Shown in pieces: positions 28,255-37,193 of a stretch of 64,000 nt of DNA. The DNA is from Sphingobacterium zeae (GTDB lineage: Bacteria > Bacteroidota > Bacteroidia > Sphingobacteriales > Sphingobacteriaceae), in NCBI RefSeq assembly GCF_030818895.1, contig NZ_JAUTBA010000001.1, positions 2,232,001-2,296,000 on the forward strand. Direction: 5' to 3'. A program made the translations under genes and the position numbers. The notes under the pieces are model-generated. The model was not told where the DNA came from. It saw only the letters and a list, made by a program, of their open reading frames with translations, and searched no databases. Numbering within the stretch: position 1 is the first letter of the stretch; every line of letters begins with the position of its first letter.

Positions 28255-28881
28255 TTGAAAAAGACATTTTATTTTATACGGCACGGACAGACTGATCTAA
28301 ATTTAAAAGGCATTGTACAGGGGAGAGGAGTTAATTCGCCGCTGAACAAGATGGGGGTAGCGCAAGCTCAGGCTTTCTTTGATCGTTACAATACCGTGCC
28401 TTTTGATAAAATATATACCTCAACCTTATTACGTACGCATCAAACTGTACAGGGATTTCTTGATTTGAACTTACCTTGGGAGCAGCTCGTTGGATTGGAT
28501 GAAATAAGCTGGGGAGTTTATGAGGGAAAAGAGCAAACACCGGAGTTGTTAGCTGGTTTTGAAAAATTAGTCGCAGCATGGCGCAATGGAGAATTGGATG
28601 TCAGTATTGAAAATGGAGAGTCTCCCAATGAGCTGATGGCCCGTCAGCAGGTCGCCTTGGATCATATGCTAGCTCAGACAGACGAAAAGAATATTCTCGT
28701 ATGTATGCACGGACGTGCATTAAGGATTATGCTTTGCCTCATGACGGGCGTAGAGGCCCGCTATATGGATGATTTTCCGCACACCAATACTGCTTTATAT
28801 AAATTGCTGTATGATAATGGTCAATTCGAGATTGTAGACCATTACAACATTGCACACTTAGAAGCATTGATAGATGAATAA
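28255..28881 (+). CDS. Histidine phosphatase (phosphoglycerate mutase-like) in the menaquinone operon
   Basis: A 208-residue cytoplasmic phosphatase of the branch 1 family. The phosphorylated His is in FIRHGQTDLN (His10) and the second His in LVCMHGRALRIML. The start must be the TTG at 28255: an in-frame TAG lies just upstream, and the next ATG would remove the RHG motif. It lies 13 bases after mqnE and overlaps the mqnA start by eight bases, so translation is probably coupled. Its substrate is unknown; the location suggests a menaquinone or nucleoside-related role, but these proteins are often housekeeping phosphatases. Confidence 0.9.
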   Translation: MKKTFYFIRHGQTDLNLKGIVQGRGVNSPLNKMGVAQAQAFFDRYNTVPFDKIYTSTLLRTHQTVQGFLDLNLPWEQLVGLDEISWGVYEGKEQTPELLAGFEKLVAAWRNGELDVSIENGESPNELMARQQVALDHMLAQTDEKNILVCMHGRALRIMLCLMTGVEARYMDDFPHTNTALYKLLYDNGQFEIVDHYNIAHLEALIDE

Positions 28882-29602
28882 AATTAGAGTTTCTGCCGTA
28901 TCGTATACAAATACGTATCCATTTCTGAATGGTATACGTCAATCAAAAATAATGGAGCAGATCGATTTGAGTGTCGATTATCCAAGTGCTTGTGCACAGA
29001 AAGTAATTGATGACGAAGCTGATATCGGTATTATCCCGACAGCTGCTTTATTAAGTCTTCCTGAATATTATATCAATACGGATTTTTGTATAGGTACAGA
29101 AGGTGCCGTCGATTCCGTATTTATTTTTGCTAATAAACCTATTGAGGAGGTGGAAACCTTACGCTTGGATAAACAATCGCGCACTTCAAATGGATTAGCC
29201 CGTGTATTGATTAAGAACTATTGGAAAAAAGAAGTAGAATTGATCACTGACGAATCTACCGAGCCAGATGCTTATGTATTAATTGGAGATCGCACCTTCG
29301 GTAAAAAGAACGCAGTTCCCTATGTCTATGATTTGGGAAAAGAGTGGTTTAATTTTACAGGACTGCCCTTCGCTTTCGCTTTATGGGTAAGCAACAAAGA
29401 GCTTCCAGTATCTTTTGTGGAACAATTTAATGAGGCTTTAGCATATGGTGTGGAACATGCAACTGATGTTATTGCCGGTCTACCCGAGTTTGAAGGCTTT
29501 GATTACACAAAATATTTAACACAGCATCTCGATTTCCATCTAACAGATAAAAAGCGAGAGGCTGTAAAATTGTATCTTCGCTACTTAAAAGCATTGGGTT
29601 AA
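28874..29602 (+). CDS. mqnA: Chorismate dehydratase MqnA
   Basis: A 242-residue protein with the periplasmic-binding-protein-like fold of MqnA, which removes water from chorismate to form 3-[(1-carboxyvinyl)oxy]benzoate, the first step of the futalosine route. Family features are RVSAVSYTNTYPFLNGI, DIGIIPTAALL and the RTSNGLARVLIKNYW loop. No signal peptide is present, as expected for the cytoplasmic enzyme. It is the last gene of the mqnE-phosphatase-mqnA operon; mqnB, mqnC and mqnD are not in the window. Confidence 0.93.
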   Translation: MNKIRVSAVSYTNTYPFLNGIRQSKIMEQIDLSVDYPSACAQKVIDDEADIGIIPTAALLSLPEYYINTDFCIGTEGAVDSVFIFANKPIEEVETLRLDKQSRTSNGLARVLIKNYWKKEVELITDESTEPDAYVLIGDRTFGKKNAVPYVYDLGKEWFNFTGLPFAFALWVSNKELPVSFVEQFNEALAYGVEHATDVIAGLPEFEGFDYTKYLTQHLDFHLTDKKREAVKLYLRYLKALG

Positions 29603-29948
29603 TCGTGAGGTCTTTGACCTGGGCGGAATAATGCTTAAAATTACTACCCTAAAGATTTTCGGATTCAATCGCCAGACGAGCTATTTACATTGATGTATAC
29701 TGCTTATCTGACGATTGTATTTGTAGCCTAAACTCACCCAACCAGTGTCATAAATAATAGCTAATTGCTCCATAGCATTAAACGAGCGCTTAATGATTGA
29801 TCAAGAATTTATCTCTTGAAAGAGAGAATATAAGTTAAATAAGGATGGAATTAACACGGGGGGAGAAGGCATCATATCCTGAAAAAAGAAATGCAAGCAT
29901 AAAATTTGATTCAATACTTGCATCTTTAATGGATTTATCTTGGGGTAA
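29603..29948. other. Intergenic region between mqnA and the DEAD-box helicase gene
   Basis: A 346-base gap between convergent genes. Apart from the helicase terminator at its right end I see no gene, tRNA or repeat. Confidence 0.6.
29881..29923 (-). terminator. Terminator of the DEAD-box helicase gene
   Basis: On the minus strand ATGCAAGTAT pairs with ATGCTTGCAT (one wobble) around a 13-base loop and is followed by TTCTTTTTTC. It lies about 26 bases past the helicase stop. Confidence 0.75.
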
Positions 29949-31253
29949 TTAGGTGCGTCCAATTTTCACTTTACGTCCCTTAATTTTTTGCCCATTCGCT
30001 TTATTGATAATAATGGAAGCAAATTTTCTTCGGACAGCAACGTATGCTGATTTGTCTTTTACTTCTATGATACCAATGTCATCCTTCTCAATTCCTTCCA
30101 AATTGAGCAAAAATCCGACAATATCGATCTTGTTGATCTTATCCTTTCGCCCGGCACTAATATAGAGTGTCGCAAATGGTGAGTTTTCAGGGAGATTATA
30201 GAATTCCGGGAATTCTTCCTCAGAAATTTCTGTTGGAATGTATGGGTATATTTCTTCCGGTTTGAGGATTACATAGACATCACCCTGAGCTTGCATACGG
30301 GCTGTACGTCCATTACGGTGAATAAAATTGTCTTCTTTGTGTGGCAGCTGGTAATGTATAATGGCATCAACTTCTGGAATATCCAATCCCCTTGCAGCAA
30401 GGTCTGTTGTGATCAGTACATGATTAGAATGGTTTCGGAATTTGAGAAGTGCCAGCTCGCGATCCTGTTGTTCAAGTCCCCCATGAAAGGTATCGTGGAT
30501 AATATTGCGATTGGCTAGAAGTTCACTAATGTGGTCTACTGCATCGCGGTGATTACAGAAGACAATCATTTTTTTTGTGCCAATCTTGCAGATGAGTTTA
30601 AGTAGTGCCTCTAATTTCTTTTGAACTGGAGCAACTACTTTTCTAATTGTAATCTGCGGGGTATGTTTTGAGTTGTGAAGAAAGTCAACAAGGATGGGCT
30701 GCTTTATTTGCGTGAACGGTGGGAGCGTGTCCATCATCGTTGCGGAAGTTAATATTCTTGATTTGATCGTGGGGATGCGTTGAATAATAAAATCCATTTG
30801 ATGCTGGAATCCGAGTTCCAAGGATTTATCAAACTCGTCGAGCACAAGAGTGTGGATGTTGGAGGGATCAAAATTTTGCTCTTCTATATGCTGTTTTATA
30901 CGTCCTGGTGTTCCAATGATAATTGCAGGGGCATCTTTGAAAGCATTTTTTTCGATGCGTGTGTGATGTCCACCATATGCGCAAGTGATTTTGTGGCCTG
31001 TAGCGACCTTGCGTAGCACTTGTTCAATCTGTAAAGCAAGCTCGCGTGTAGGCACTACTATTAATACTTGAACTTTTCGAGCCTCCGCCTTCAATTGTTG
31101 CAAGATGAGTAATGAAAAGGCTAAAGTTTTGCCAGATCCGGTGGGCGAAAGTAGGAGAAAATCGTGATCCTTCTGATACGATTCCAATACCCTTTGTTGC
31201 ATTTCATTTAAGGATGAAATATCTAATTTGTCTAAAATAGCTTTTAACTGCAT
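29949..31253 (-). CDS. DEAD/DEAH-box RNA helicase with DbpA-like RNA-binding domain
   Basis: A 434-residue ATP-dependent RNA helicase, probably acting in ribosome assembly or RNA turnover. Motif I is SPTGSGKT (about 36-43), Ia PTREL, motif II reads DEFD (139-142) instead of DEAD, motif III SAT and motif VI HRNGRTAR. The last 75 residues (from about FATLYISAGRKDK) match the DbpA RNA-binding domain that in E. coli recognises 23S rRNA. A TATTTTTG box sits four bases before the ATG, predicting a leaderless mRNA. Confidence 0.92.
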   Translation of the reverse strand: MQLKAILDKLDISSLNEMQQRVLESYQKDHDFLLLSPTGSGKTLAFSLLILQQLKAEARKVQVLIVVPTRELALQIEQVLRKVATGHKITCAYGGHHTRIEKNAFKDAPAIIIGTPGRIKQHIEEQNFDPSNIHTLVLDEFDKSLELGFQHQMDFIIQRIPTIKSRILTSATMMDTLPPFTQIKQPILVDFLHNSKHTPQITIRKVVAPVQKKLEALLKLICKIGTKKMIVFCNHRDAVDHISELLANRNIIHDTFHGGLEQQDRELALLKFRNHSNHVLITTDLAARGLDIPEVDAIIHYQLPHKEDNFIHRNGRTARMQAQGDVYVILKPEEIYPYIPTEISEEEFPEFYNLPENSPFATLYISAGRKDKINKIDIVGFLLNLEGIEKDDIGIIEVKDKSAYVAVRRKFASIIINKANGQKIKGRKVKIGRT

Positions 31254-31257
31254 TCGA

Positions 31258-31265
31258 CAAAAATA
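31258..31265 (-). promoter_or_regulatory. -7 box of the helicase gene, four bases before the ATG
   Basis: Minus strand TATTTTTG fits TAnnTTTG exactly and is followed by TCGA and then the start codon. No TTTG at the usual -33 spacing was found. Confidence 0.5.
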
Positions 31266-31439
31266 CGAAATACTACTATTCTGCAGGGAACAAACAGCGA
31301 TGAATATTCAAACCCAAGATGATTAATACCATAAGCACCAGGATACCGCTCTAAAAAAGATGATTACCGGGTGCTTGTTTATAGTATAATTAGAATAAGG
31401 TCAAATATAGGATTATATTGATTCTTAATAGGTATCGTT

Positions 31440-32447
31440 TTATAAGATATCAATACCTTCTCTTCTTAAGGACACTTTTTTGTCCTCTTCCCATATACTG
31501 ACTTGAACTTCGCCTATATGCTGTTTCTTGAGCATAAACATACAGACGCGGGATTGTCCGATACCCCCGCCCATGGATTCAGGCAATTCGTCATTCAGCA
31601 GCATGCTGTGAAAAGTCAGTTTTGATTTTTCTGTGCAGTTTCTGATTTCCATTTGATGTGCTAGCGCCGTTTTATCAACACGAATTCCCATGGATGAGAG
31701 TTCAAAAGCTGAATTTAGAACTGGGTTCCATACAAGAATGTCTCCGTTCAATCCTTTGTGCCCGTCTTCATTAGCAGTACTCCAATCGTCGTAGTCCGCT
31801 GCGCGACCATCGTGAGCTACGCCATTGCTGAGGGCGCCTCCAATGCCATGTAAGAATACGGCACCGTGCTCTTTTGTAATGGCATTTTCACGTTCTTTTG
31901 CCGTTAGGTTGGGGTATTTTTGCAACAAGTCTTCAGATGAAATAAAAGTAATGGTTTCTGGAAGAATCGCTTTTGTATGAGGATACTTGTTTTCCACCTC
32001 TAATTCGGTAAATCGCAAAGCTTCATAAATTTTTAGTACTGTTTCCTTTAACGAAGCCAAATTGCGCTGATTTTTATCGATTACCTTTTCCCAATCCCAT
32101 TGGTCTACATAGATGGAATGAATAGGGGTGTAATCTTCATCAGGACGCAGTGCTTTCATATCTGTAACGATGCCTTCGCCAGATAACATCTCGAGCTCTT
32201 TTAAACGTACTCTTTTCCATTTTGCAAGGGAATGTACGACGACAGCTCTTTTTTCATTCAATGATTTTATTGGAAATGATACCGGACGCTCAATTCCATT
32301 CAGGTCATCGTTTAACCCGGTCCCGTCCAAAACCACCAGTGGTGAAGAGATTGGAATTAGATTTAAGGCTTTTTTTAATTGTTGGACAAATGTATCTTTA
32401 ACGAAGCTGATAGCAACTTCGGTATTTAAAAGTTTTCTTCCCTCCAT
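31440..32447 (-). CDS. asnA: Aspartate-ammonia ligase AsnA
   Basis: A 335-residue ammonia-dependent asparagine synthetase related to class II aminoacyl-tRNA synthetases. Conserved blocks are VVHSLAKWKR, MKALRPDEDYTPIHSIYVDQWDWE, VFLHGIGG, YDDWS, GHKGLNGDILVWNPV and ESMGGGIGQSRVCMFML. Two earlier in-frame ATGs exist (32486 and 32465); the ATG at 32447 gives the family N-terminus (MEGRKLLNTEVAISFVK). It is a single-gene unit. Confidence 0.95.
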   Translation of the reverse strand: MEGRKLLNTEVAISFVKDTFVQQLKKALNLIPISSPLVVLDGTGLNDDLNGIERPVSFPIKSLNEKRAVVVHSLAKWKRVRLKELEMLSGEGIVTDMKALRPDEDYTPIHSIYVDQWDWEKVIDKNQRNLASLKETVLKIYEALRFTELEVENKYPHTKAILPETITFISSEDLLQKYPNLTAKERENAITKEHGAVFLHGIGGALSNGVAHDGRAADYDDWSTANEDGHKGLNGDILVWNPVLNSAFELSSMGIRVDKTALAHQMEIRNCTEKSKLTFHSMLLNDELPESMGGGIGQSRVCMFMLKKQHIGEVQVSIWEEDKKVSLRREGIDIL

Positions 32448-32689
32448 ATGTGTTAAATGAAATACCATGCGCGGACTGCTACGCATAGTTTTTTATTTTT
32501 TATTCAGTTATTTCCTACAAAAGTATGAAAATATCATTGGTTAACGTGTTTGATTGTGATTTTTAATATTTATCTATTAAAAACTTGAAAAAATAAAAAG
32601 AATCTAACAAAATGGAGATAGGTTAATATTTAATTACAAAACTAATAATCTTTTGAATAGCTAAAAAGTGTTGGGTTACTTACCAAAAG

Positions 32690-32712
32690 AGCCTTGAAGT
32701 AAATTCAAGGCT
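32690..32712 (-). terminator. Terminator of the IscA-like gene
   Basis: AGCCTTGAA and TTCAAGGCT form a nine-bp perfect stem with a five-base loop; on the minus strand CTTTTGG follows. It is 30 bases beyond the IscA-like stop. Confidence 0.7.
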
Positions 32713-32742
32713 CCTTTATATAGTCTACATTATCGGTATTGG

Positions 32743-33069
32743 CTATACGGAAAAGCTTTCGCCACAAGCACATGTGCGACTTGCATTGGGATTGTGAAAT
32801 TCAAATCCCTTTCCATTTAGACCATCTGAATAATCCAGCTCTGTACCAGCTAAATATAAAAATGATTTAATATCTAAACAGACTTTCACTCCTTTATCTT
32901 CAAAAAATTGATCACCTTTTTTTTCTTCGTTGTCGAAGTTAAGCTTATAGCTTAAACCTGAGCAGCCTCCGCTTTCTACAGCAACGCGCACAAAGTAATT
33001 GCTGTCATATTGCTCATCCTTCATGATTTCCTCGATACGAGTTTTTGCCTTGTCAGTAACTGTAATCAT
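32743..33069 (-). CDS. IscA/HesB-type iron-sulfur cluster assembly protein
   Basis: A 108-residue A-type carrier protein that holds and delivers iron-sulfur clusters. All three ligand cysteines are present: Cys36 in ESGGCSGLSY and Cys100/Cys102 in SRTCACGESF. A longer start (33105) is possible, but the ATG at 33069 fits the family and leaves a leader after a TATCTTTG -7 box at 33091-33098. It lies downstream of the cysteine desulfurase, which is its likely sulfur source. Confidence 0.94.
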   Translation of the reverse strand: MITVTDKAKTRIEEIMKDEQYDSNYFVRVAVESGGCSGLSYKLNFDNEEKKGDQFFEDKGVKVCLDIKSFLYLAGTELDYSDGLNGKGFEFHNPNASRTCACGESFSV

Positions 33070-33150
33070 AGTATTATCCTTTGTATAGCGCAAAGATACA
33101 TACAATCTTGCTATATTTCTGCTGTGATAAAGTTTTTAGAATGTCATAAA

Positions 33151-34329
33151 TTAATTGATCAGACTATCTTTGAACATTTTCCATATAGGCGATTGATCGC
33201 GTATTTTTTTGACAGTTTCTTTGATCATTTCCGCGCACTGGATAATCTCCTCTTTGGTGGTCAATAGGCTTAAGCTAAATCGAATAGCTGATAATGCGTT
33301 TTCTTTGGATTGTCCCATGGCCATTAACACATGCGAAGGTTCCCTGGATCCGGTCACACAAGCCGAGCCAGAAGAAAGTGCCAGTTTGGGGCAGGCAGTC
33401 ATTATTTCACCGGCTAGGATATGTCGGAAACTGATGTAACTGGTATTTGGTAGACGCGGTACATTTCTTCCATGAATGATGATTTCGGGAATATCGTTTA
33501 GCAACTTTTCTAAAAGGTCACGGTTCCTTCCCACTGTGCTATATAATGCGGGATGAATGATTGAGATTGCCTTTCCAAGTCCAACGATTGCAGGGACGTT
33601 GTATGTACCGCCTCTAAATTCATTTTCTTGGCCTCCACCTACGATGAGCGGGCTAATTTGAATGGGTTTAGATTTTCTCCGGATGTAGAGTGCGCCGACT
33701 CCCTTTGGCCCATGAACTTTGTGGGCACTTAAGCAGAGTATATCAATATTCAGCTGCTGTAAATCAATATCGACTTTTCCAATGGCCTGTGTTGCATCAC
33801 AAAAAAATAAAACATTTTTTTCGGTGCAGATTTGGGCAATATCTGTGATCGGAGCCAATACACCTGTTTCGTTATTGGCCGCCATAATACAGACCAATAT
33901 TGTTTGCTCGGTTATTGCGTTTCTCAGATCATCCAGGGCAATCATGCCCTGGGTGTCGACTGGAAGATAGGTAACAACTGCTCCTTTTTTAGCCAATTGC
34001 TCACAGCAACTTAATACGGCTTTGTGTTCCGTTGCGGCGGTGATAATGTGCTTTCCTTTCGACTGATATTTTTCGAATATACCTTTAATAACGGTATTGA
34101 TACTCTCCGTCGCGCCAGAATTGAAGAATATTTCTTTCGGAGCACAGTTAAGCGCAGCTGCAATATTGCTGCGAGCTTGCTGTACCGCAGAATTGGCTTC
34201 ACGGCCCATTTGGTGATAGACACTTGATGCGTTTGCATAGTTTTGGATGAAGTAAGGTGTCATTTCATTCCATACTTCGTCCAAAATACGCGTCGTGGCA
34301 TTATTGTCTAAATATATTATATCCTTCAT
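33151..34329 (-). CDS. Cysteine desulfurase (IscS/NifS family)
   Basis: A 392-residue PLP enzyme that takes sulfur from cysteine for iron-sulfur clusters or tRNA thiolation. It starts at IYLDNNATT; the PLP Lys204 is in LSAHKVHGPKG, and the active Cys324 in SSGSACVTGS. The short active-site loop suggests the NifS/IscS class I type. The ATG is five bases after TATCTTTA, close to a -7 box, so the mRNA may have almost no leader. An IscA-like gene follows 81 bases downstream in the same direction. Confidence 0.94.
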   Translation of the reverse strand: MKDIIYLDNNATTRILDEVWNEMTPYFIQNYANASSVYHQMGREANSAVQQARSNIAAALNCAPKEIFFNSGATESINTVIKGIFEKYQSKGKHIITAATEHKAVLSCCEQLAKKGAVVTYLPVDTQGMIALDDLRNAITEQTILVCIMAANNETGVLAPITDIAQICTEKNVLFFCDATQAIGKVDIDLQQLNIDILCLSAHKVHGPKGVGALYIRRKSKPIQISPLIVGGGQENEFRGGTYNVPAIVGLGKAISIIHPALYSTVGRNRDLLEKLLNDIPEIIIHGRNVPRLPNTSYISFRHILAGEIMTACPKLALSSGSACVTGSREPSHVLMAMGQSKENALSAIRFSLSLLTTKEEIIQCAEMIKETVKKIRDQSPIWKMFKDSLIN

Positions 34330-34355
34330 TCGGTTAAAGATATGAATAATGAAAG

Positions 34356-34781
34356 TTAAGCTGAAGCCTTCACGTCAACTTCCTTTTTTTTGACATTTGG
34401 GTCATACCTTAAGCCCGGGGTTAACCAATACATCAGGATGATACGGGAATAGCGGTAGTTGAACGGAGACATTAACACAACGCTCATGATAGCGACTGTC
34501 GCATAGAGTATAAATGAAGAATCGTTGCCGGTCAAAATATACGTTGCCATACAAGCGGTAACCATTTCAGCGATTGCGAAAGCATAGGTTACATACATTG
34601 CACCATAGAAATAGCCTGGTTCACGCTCATAGCGCAGACCGCAGTATTCACAGTGGCTGTTCATTTTTTGGACTTTCAGACCGTAGGCAGGTCCTTGATA
34701 CACATGGCCGATTCTGCATCTTGGACATTTTGCTTGCCATGCAGCTTTAAATTCAGATAATTCGTATTTAACTTTTTCCAT
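34356..34781 (-). CDS. DUF983 membrane protein with zinc ribbon
   Basis: A 141-residue protein with two CxxC pairs near the N-terminus (CPRC around residue 18 and CEYC around 43), then two or three hydrophobic segments (YFYGAMYVTYAFAIAEMVTAC, YATVAIMSVVLMSPFNYRYS). This is the DUF983 pattern; function unknown. It begins two bases after the AraC-type gene ends, so the two are almost certainly co-transcribed. Confidence 0.88.
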   Translation of the reverse strand: MEKVKYELSEFKAAWQAKCPRCRIGHVYQGPAYGLKVQKMNSHCEYCGLRYEREPGYFYGAMYVTYAFAIAEMVTACMATYILTGNDSSFILYATVAIMSVVLMSPFNYRYSRIILMYWLTPGLRYDPNVKKKEVDVKASA

Positions 34782-34783
34782 AG

Positions 34784-35650
34784 TTATAATTGTTTTCTGA
34801 ACTCTTCAGGTGTGAGCCCAGCGGATTTTTTAAAAAATTTAGTGAAATAAGAGTTGTCCTTAAATTGCAGTTCATCTGCAATTTCGGTAATATTTAAATT
34901 TCGATTGACCAGAAGTCGTTTCGCTTCAAGAACGATACGGTTCCGTATAATTTCTCCAGCAGATTGTCCAATATAGGATTTACAGATCGCATTGAGATGA
35001 TTTGGTGTGATAAATAACTGATCTGCATAAATGCTGGGCAGTTTTGTGGTTTTAAACTGTTGCTCCACTAATTGCTGAAAGCTATTGAATATTTTATGAT
35101 TGTAAGGGTTGCCTTTTTCGAGGTGCTCCTTCTCTGTACCAATGGATATATATAATATAAACTGCAACAAAAGTGTACGGATGTAGTCTTCCGATAGTTG
35201 CTCAGTTTTCGCAAATATGATTTGATCCAAAATTGCTGTTGCTTGATTTCGATATTGTTCAGTCAAAATAAATATCAGATGTTCAATTTTGCCCTGTAAA
35301 AAACTAAAGCGTTCGAGGTAATCTGTACGTAGGAGAAAGGATTGAAAATAATCGATAGAGAAATTGACAACATAGCCGGCTTCATCTCCCACAAAATTCC
35401 AGGTATGGACTTGGCCAGGAACCATAAAGTAGATCTGATAAGGCTCAATCTTATACTGATTAAAATCGATAATATGTTCGCCCGAACCTTGAGTGAAGAG
35501 AACAAAATGGAAAAAATTATGCTTGTGTGGAAACACCATATCTTGATGTTTGATGATATATGCTTTAAGATCATCAATATGAAGGGTTGTGTTGTTGTTC
35601 AGATCAATACTACAACTATCAAGGATAGGTATGGTGTTTTTTATAATCAT
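34784..35650 (-). CDS. AraC family transcriptional regulator
   Basis: A 288-residue regulator with an N-terminal cupin-like sensing domain (HKHNFFHFVLFTQGSGEHIIDF, then YFMVPGQVHTWNF) and a C-terminal pair of helix-turn-helix motifs (LPSIYADQLFITPNHLNAICKSYIGQSAGEIIRNRI and LNITEIADELQFKDNSYFTKFFKKSAGLTP, listed with gaps of meaning only). It precedes DUF983 by two bases. TAATTTTG lies four bases before its ATG, predicting a leaderless message. The ligand is unknown. Confidence 0.92.
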   Translation of the reverse strand: MIIKNTIPILDSCSIDLNNNTTLHIDDLKAYIIKHQDMVFPHKHNFFHFVLFTQGSGEHIIDFNQYKIEPYQIYFMVPGQVHTWNFVGDEAGYVVNFSIDYFQSFLLRTDYLERFSFLQGKIEHLIFILTEQYRNQATAILDQIIFAKTEQLSEDYIRTLLLQFILYISIGTEKEHLEKGNPYNHKIFNSFQQLVEQQFKTTKLPSIYADQLFITPNHLNAICKSYIGQSAGEIIRNRIVLEAKRLLVNRNLNITEIADELQFKDNSYFTKFFKKSAGLTPEEFRKQL

Positions 35651-35654
35651 ACTA

Positions 35655-35662
35655 CAAAATTA
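35655..35662 (-). promoter_or_regulatory. -7 box of the AraC-type gene, four bases before the ATG
   Basis: Minus strand TAATTTTG fits TAnnTTTG exactly; TAGT and then ATG follow. No consensus -33 element is seen. Confidence 0.5.
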
Positions 35663-35941
35663 AGGTAAATATTCTTCTAAAAGTGGTGTTTATTTGTTTT
35701 TTTATGGTATTTTTCAATGATTTTGCTGTTTTGGTTGGTAAGGGTGATGTCGTGGTTCAACGGCTGTTTGAATACGCAAGTTGTTTTTGTTTCGCTTAAT
35801 TTGTAAAAAAAAAGTTTAAACCATCAGATCAAACGTAATCTGCTCGGAAGAAAAAATAATTGGAAAAGGATTTGGCAAGAGCCTTTATCAAGTAATTGGC
35901 AATACTGTTTCGAACTCAAGTGAACGAGGGAGTCCAAAAGT

Positions 35942-36100
35942 TTAATCCTGATCGTCTCCCAGCGCGTGGATAAGGACAAAGTACCTGTAGGCAATAATCG
36001 CCTGCTGGTACTTTTTTAATTTTAGCGGATCCATCTGACTGTATCGAGGTAAGATGGCCTTATTTACGCTGTTCAACAGCTGGTAAAATCTTCTTTTCAT
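35942..36100 (-). CDS. 52-residue conserved-looking small protein downstream of the 2-hydroxyacid dehydrogenase
   Basis: The minus strand from ATG at 36100 to TAA at 35942 encodes a basic 52-residue protein (MKRRFYQLLNSVNKAILPRY at the start, YQQAIIAYRYFVLIHALGD near the end). It resembles the short Bacteroidota proteins of the pattern LNKxxLPxYS...KLxKxQxAIxxYRYxVLxxxL, sometimes labelled SsrA-binding protein in error; this recognition is from memory. It starts 12 bases after the dehydrogenase stop and should be co-transcribed. Function unknown. Confidence 0.7.
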   Translation of the reverse strand: MKRRFYQLLNSVNKAILPRYSQMDPLKLKKYQQAIIAYRYFVLIHALGDDQD

Positions 36101-36112
36101 TGGTGTAATTAT

Positions 36113-37087
36113 TTATTGATAAACTTTTTCATTGATAATTTGTGGCATTTTTTCACCTCTGATCGCTGCCAATAAATTGTTGGCAGCCATTAAAGCCATA
36201 TTATCCCTGGTTTCTACGGTGGCAGACCCGATATGTGGAAGAATGCATACATTGTCCATTCCTAAGAGTGGATTATCTGGCCTCATCGGTTCAGGGTTTG
36301 TCACGTCAAGTCCTGCACCCCATAATTCGCCAGCCTGCAATGCTGCTGTCAGATCGAATTCATTGACCAATCCACCTCTTGCAGTATTGACTAATATGGC
36401 GGAGTTTTTCATGCGTGCAAATGCATTTTTGTCAAACCGGCTTTTAGTCTCCGCTGTCAAAGCAGCATGTATGGAAAGTACATCGCTACGCCTTAGCAAT
36501 TCATCGAAATGTACATATTTGGCACCCAAAACCCGTTCCGCTTCCTTATTTCTACTTCGATTATAGTAGATAATTTCCATGTTATACGCTGCTCTAGCTT
36601 TTCGGGCTAGTTCGAATCCAATCCGTCCCAGTCCGTAGATGCCCAGTGTTTTATTGTTGAGTTCGATGCCCAGGTTTTCAGTAGGATCGAACCCTTCCCA
36701 TTTACCCTGCAATATTCTTTTATGGTTGAAAAATGCTTTTCTTGATACCGCTAGCATTAAAAGAAAGGCGACGTCTGCTGTTGCCCCAGAAAGTATACCC
36801 GGGGTGTTGCTTACAGGGATTCCGTGCTGTGTGGCGGCTGAAATATCCACATTATCATAGCCTACGCTCATGAGTGATAGGGCTTTCAGGTTGGGGCAGT
36901 TTTCGAAAAAATGGGCATCAAAATTTTGCATCCCACCGTTAAGAACATAGTTGCATTGTTGGCTGGCTTCGATGAGCTCTTTTTCGGATAGTGGTCTGGC
37001 CGATTCGTGAATTGTAATCTCGTGGCCTGCGGATTGTAATAGATCTATGCCTTTTTGCGGAATTTTTTTTGTGATGAATATCTTCAT
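36113..37087 (-). CDS. 2-hydroxyacid dehydrogenase (glyoxylate/hydroxypyruvate reductase type)
   Basis: A 324-residue D-isomer-specific dehydrogenase. The NAD-binding fold shows LGIYGLGRIGFELARKARA, the catalytic Arg is in NTARGGLVNE, the Glu in DVTNPEPM and the His in ILPHIGSAT. Substrates of this group include glyoxylate, hydroxypyruvate and gluconate derivatives. A longer frame start (37150) exists, but the ATG at 37087 gives the compact N-terminus MKIFITKKIPQKGIDLL. A 52-residue gene follows. Confidence 0.92.
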   Translation of the reverse strand: MKIFITKKIPQKGIDLLQSAGHEITIHESARPLSEKELIEASQQCNYVLNGGMQNFDAHFFENCPNLKALSLMSVGYDNVDISAATQHGIPVSNTPGILSGATADVAFLLMLAVSRKAFFNHKRILQGKWEGFDPTENLGIELNNKTLGIYGLGRIGFELARKARAAYNMEIIYYNRSRNKEAERVLGAKYVHFDELLRRSDVLSIHAALTAETKSRFDKNAFARMKNSAILVNTARGGLVNEFDLTAALQAGELWGAGLDVTNPEPMRPDNPLLGMDNVCILPHIGSATVETRDNMALMAANNLLAAIRGEKMPQIINEKVYQ

Positions 37088-37193
37088 GTATGTAAATGCT
37101 TTTTTATTATCATAAAAACTTATTGACACTATGACAACAAAAAAAGCCATATTGTTGTTTCAATATGGCTTTTTATTCGTGACGTTTTATTCT

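Noticed and set aside
31335-31385. AAGCACC...GGTGCTT inverted repeat after asnA as a terminator
   Set aside because: The loop exceeds 25 bases and no T tract follows on either strand at the right distance.
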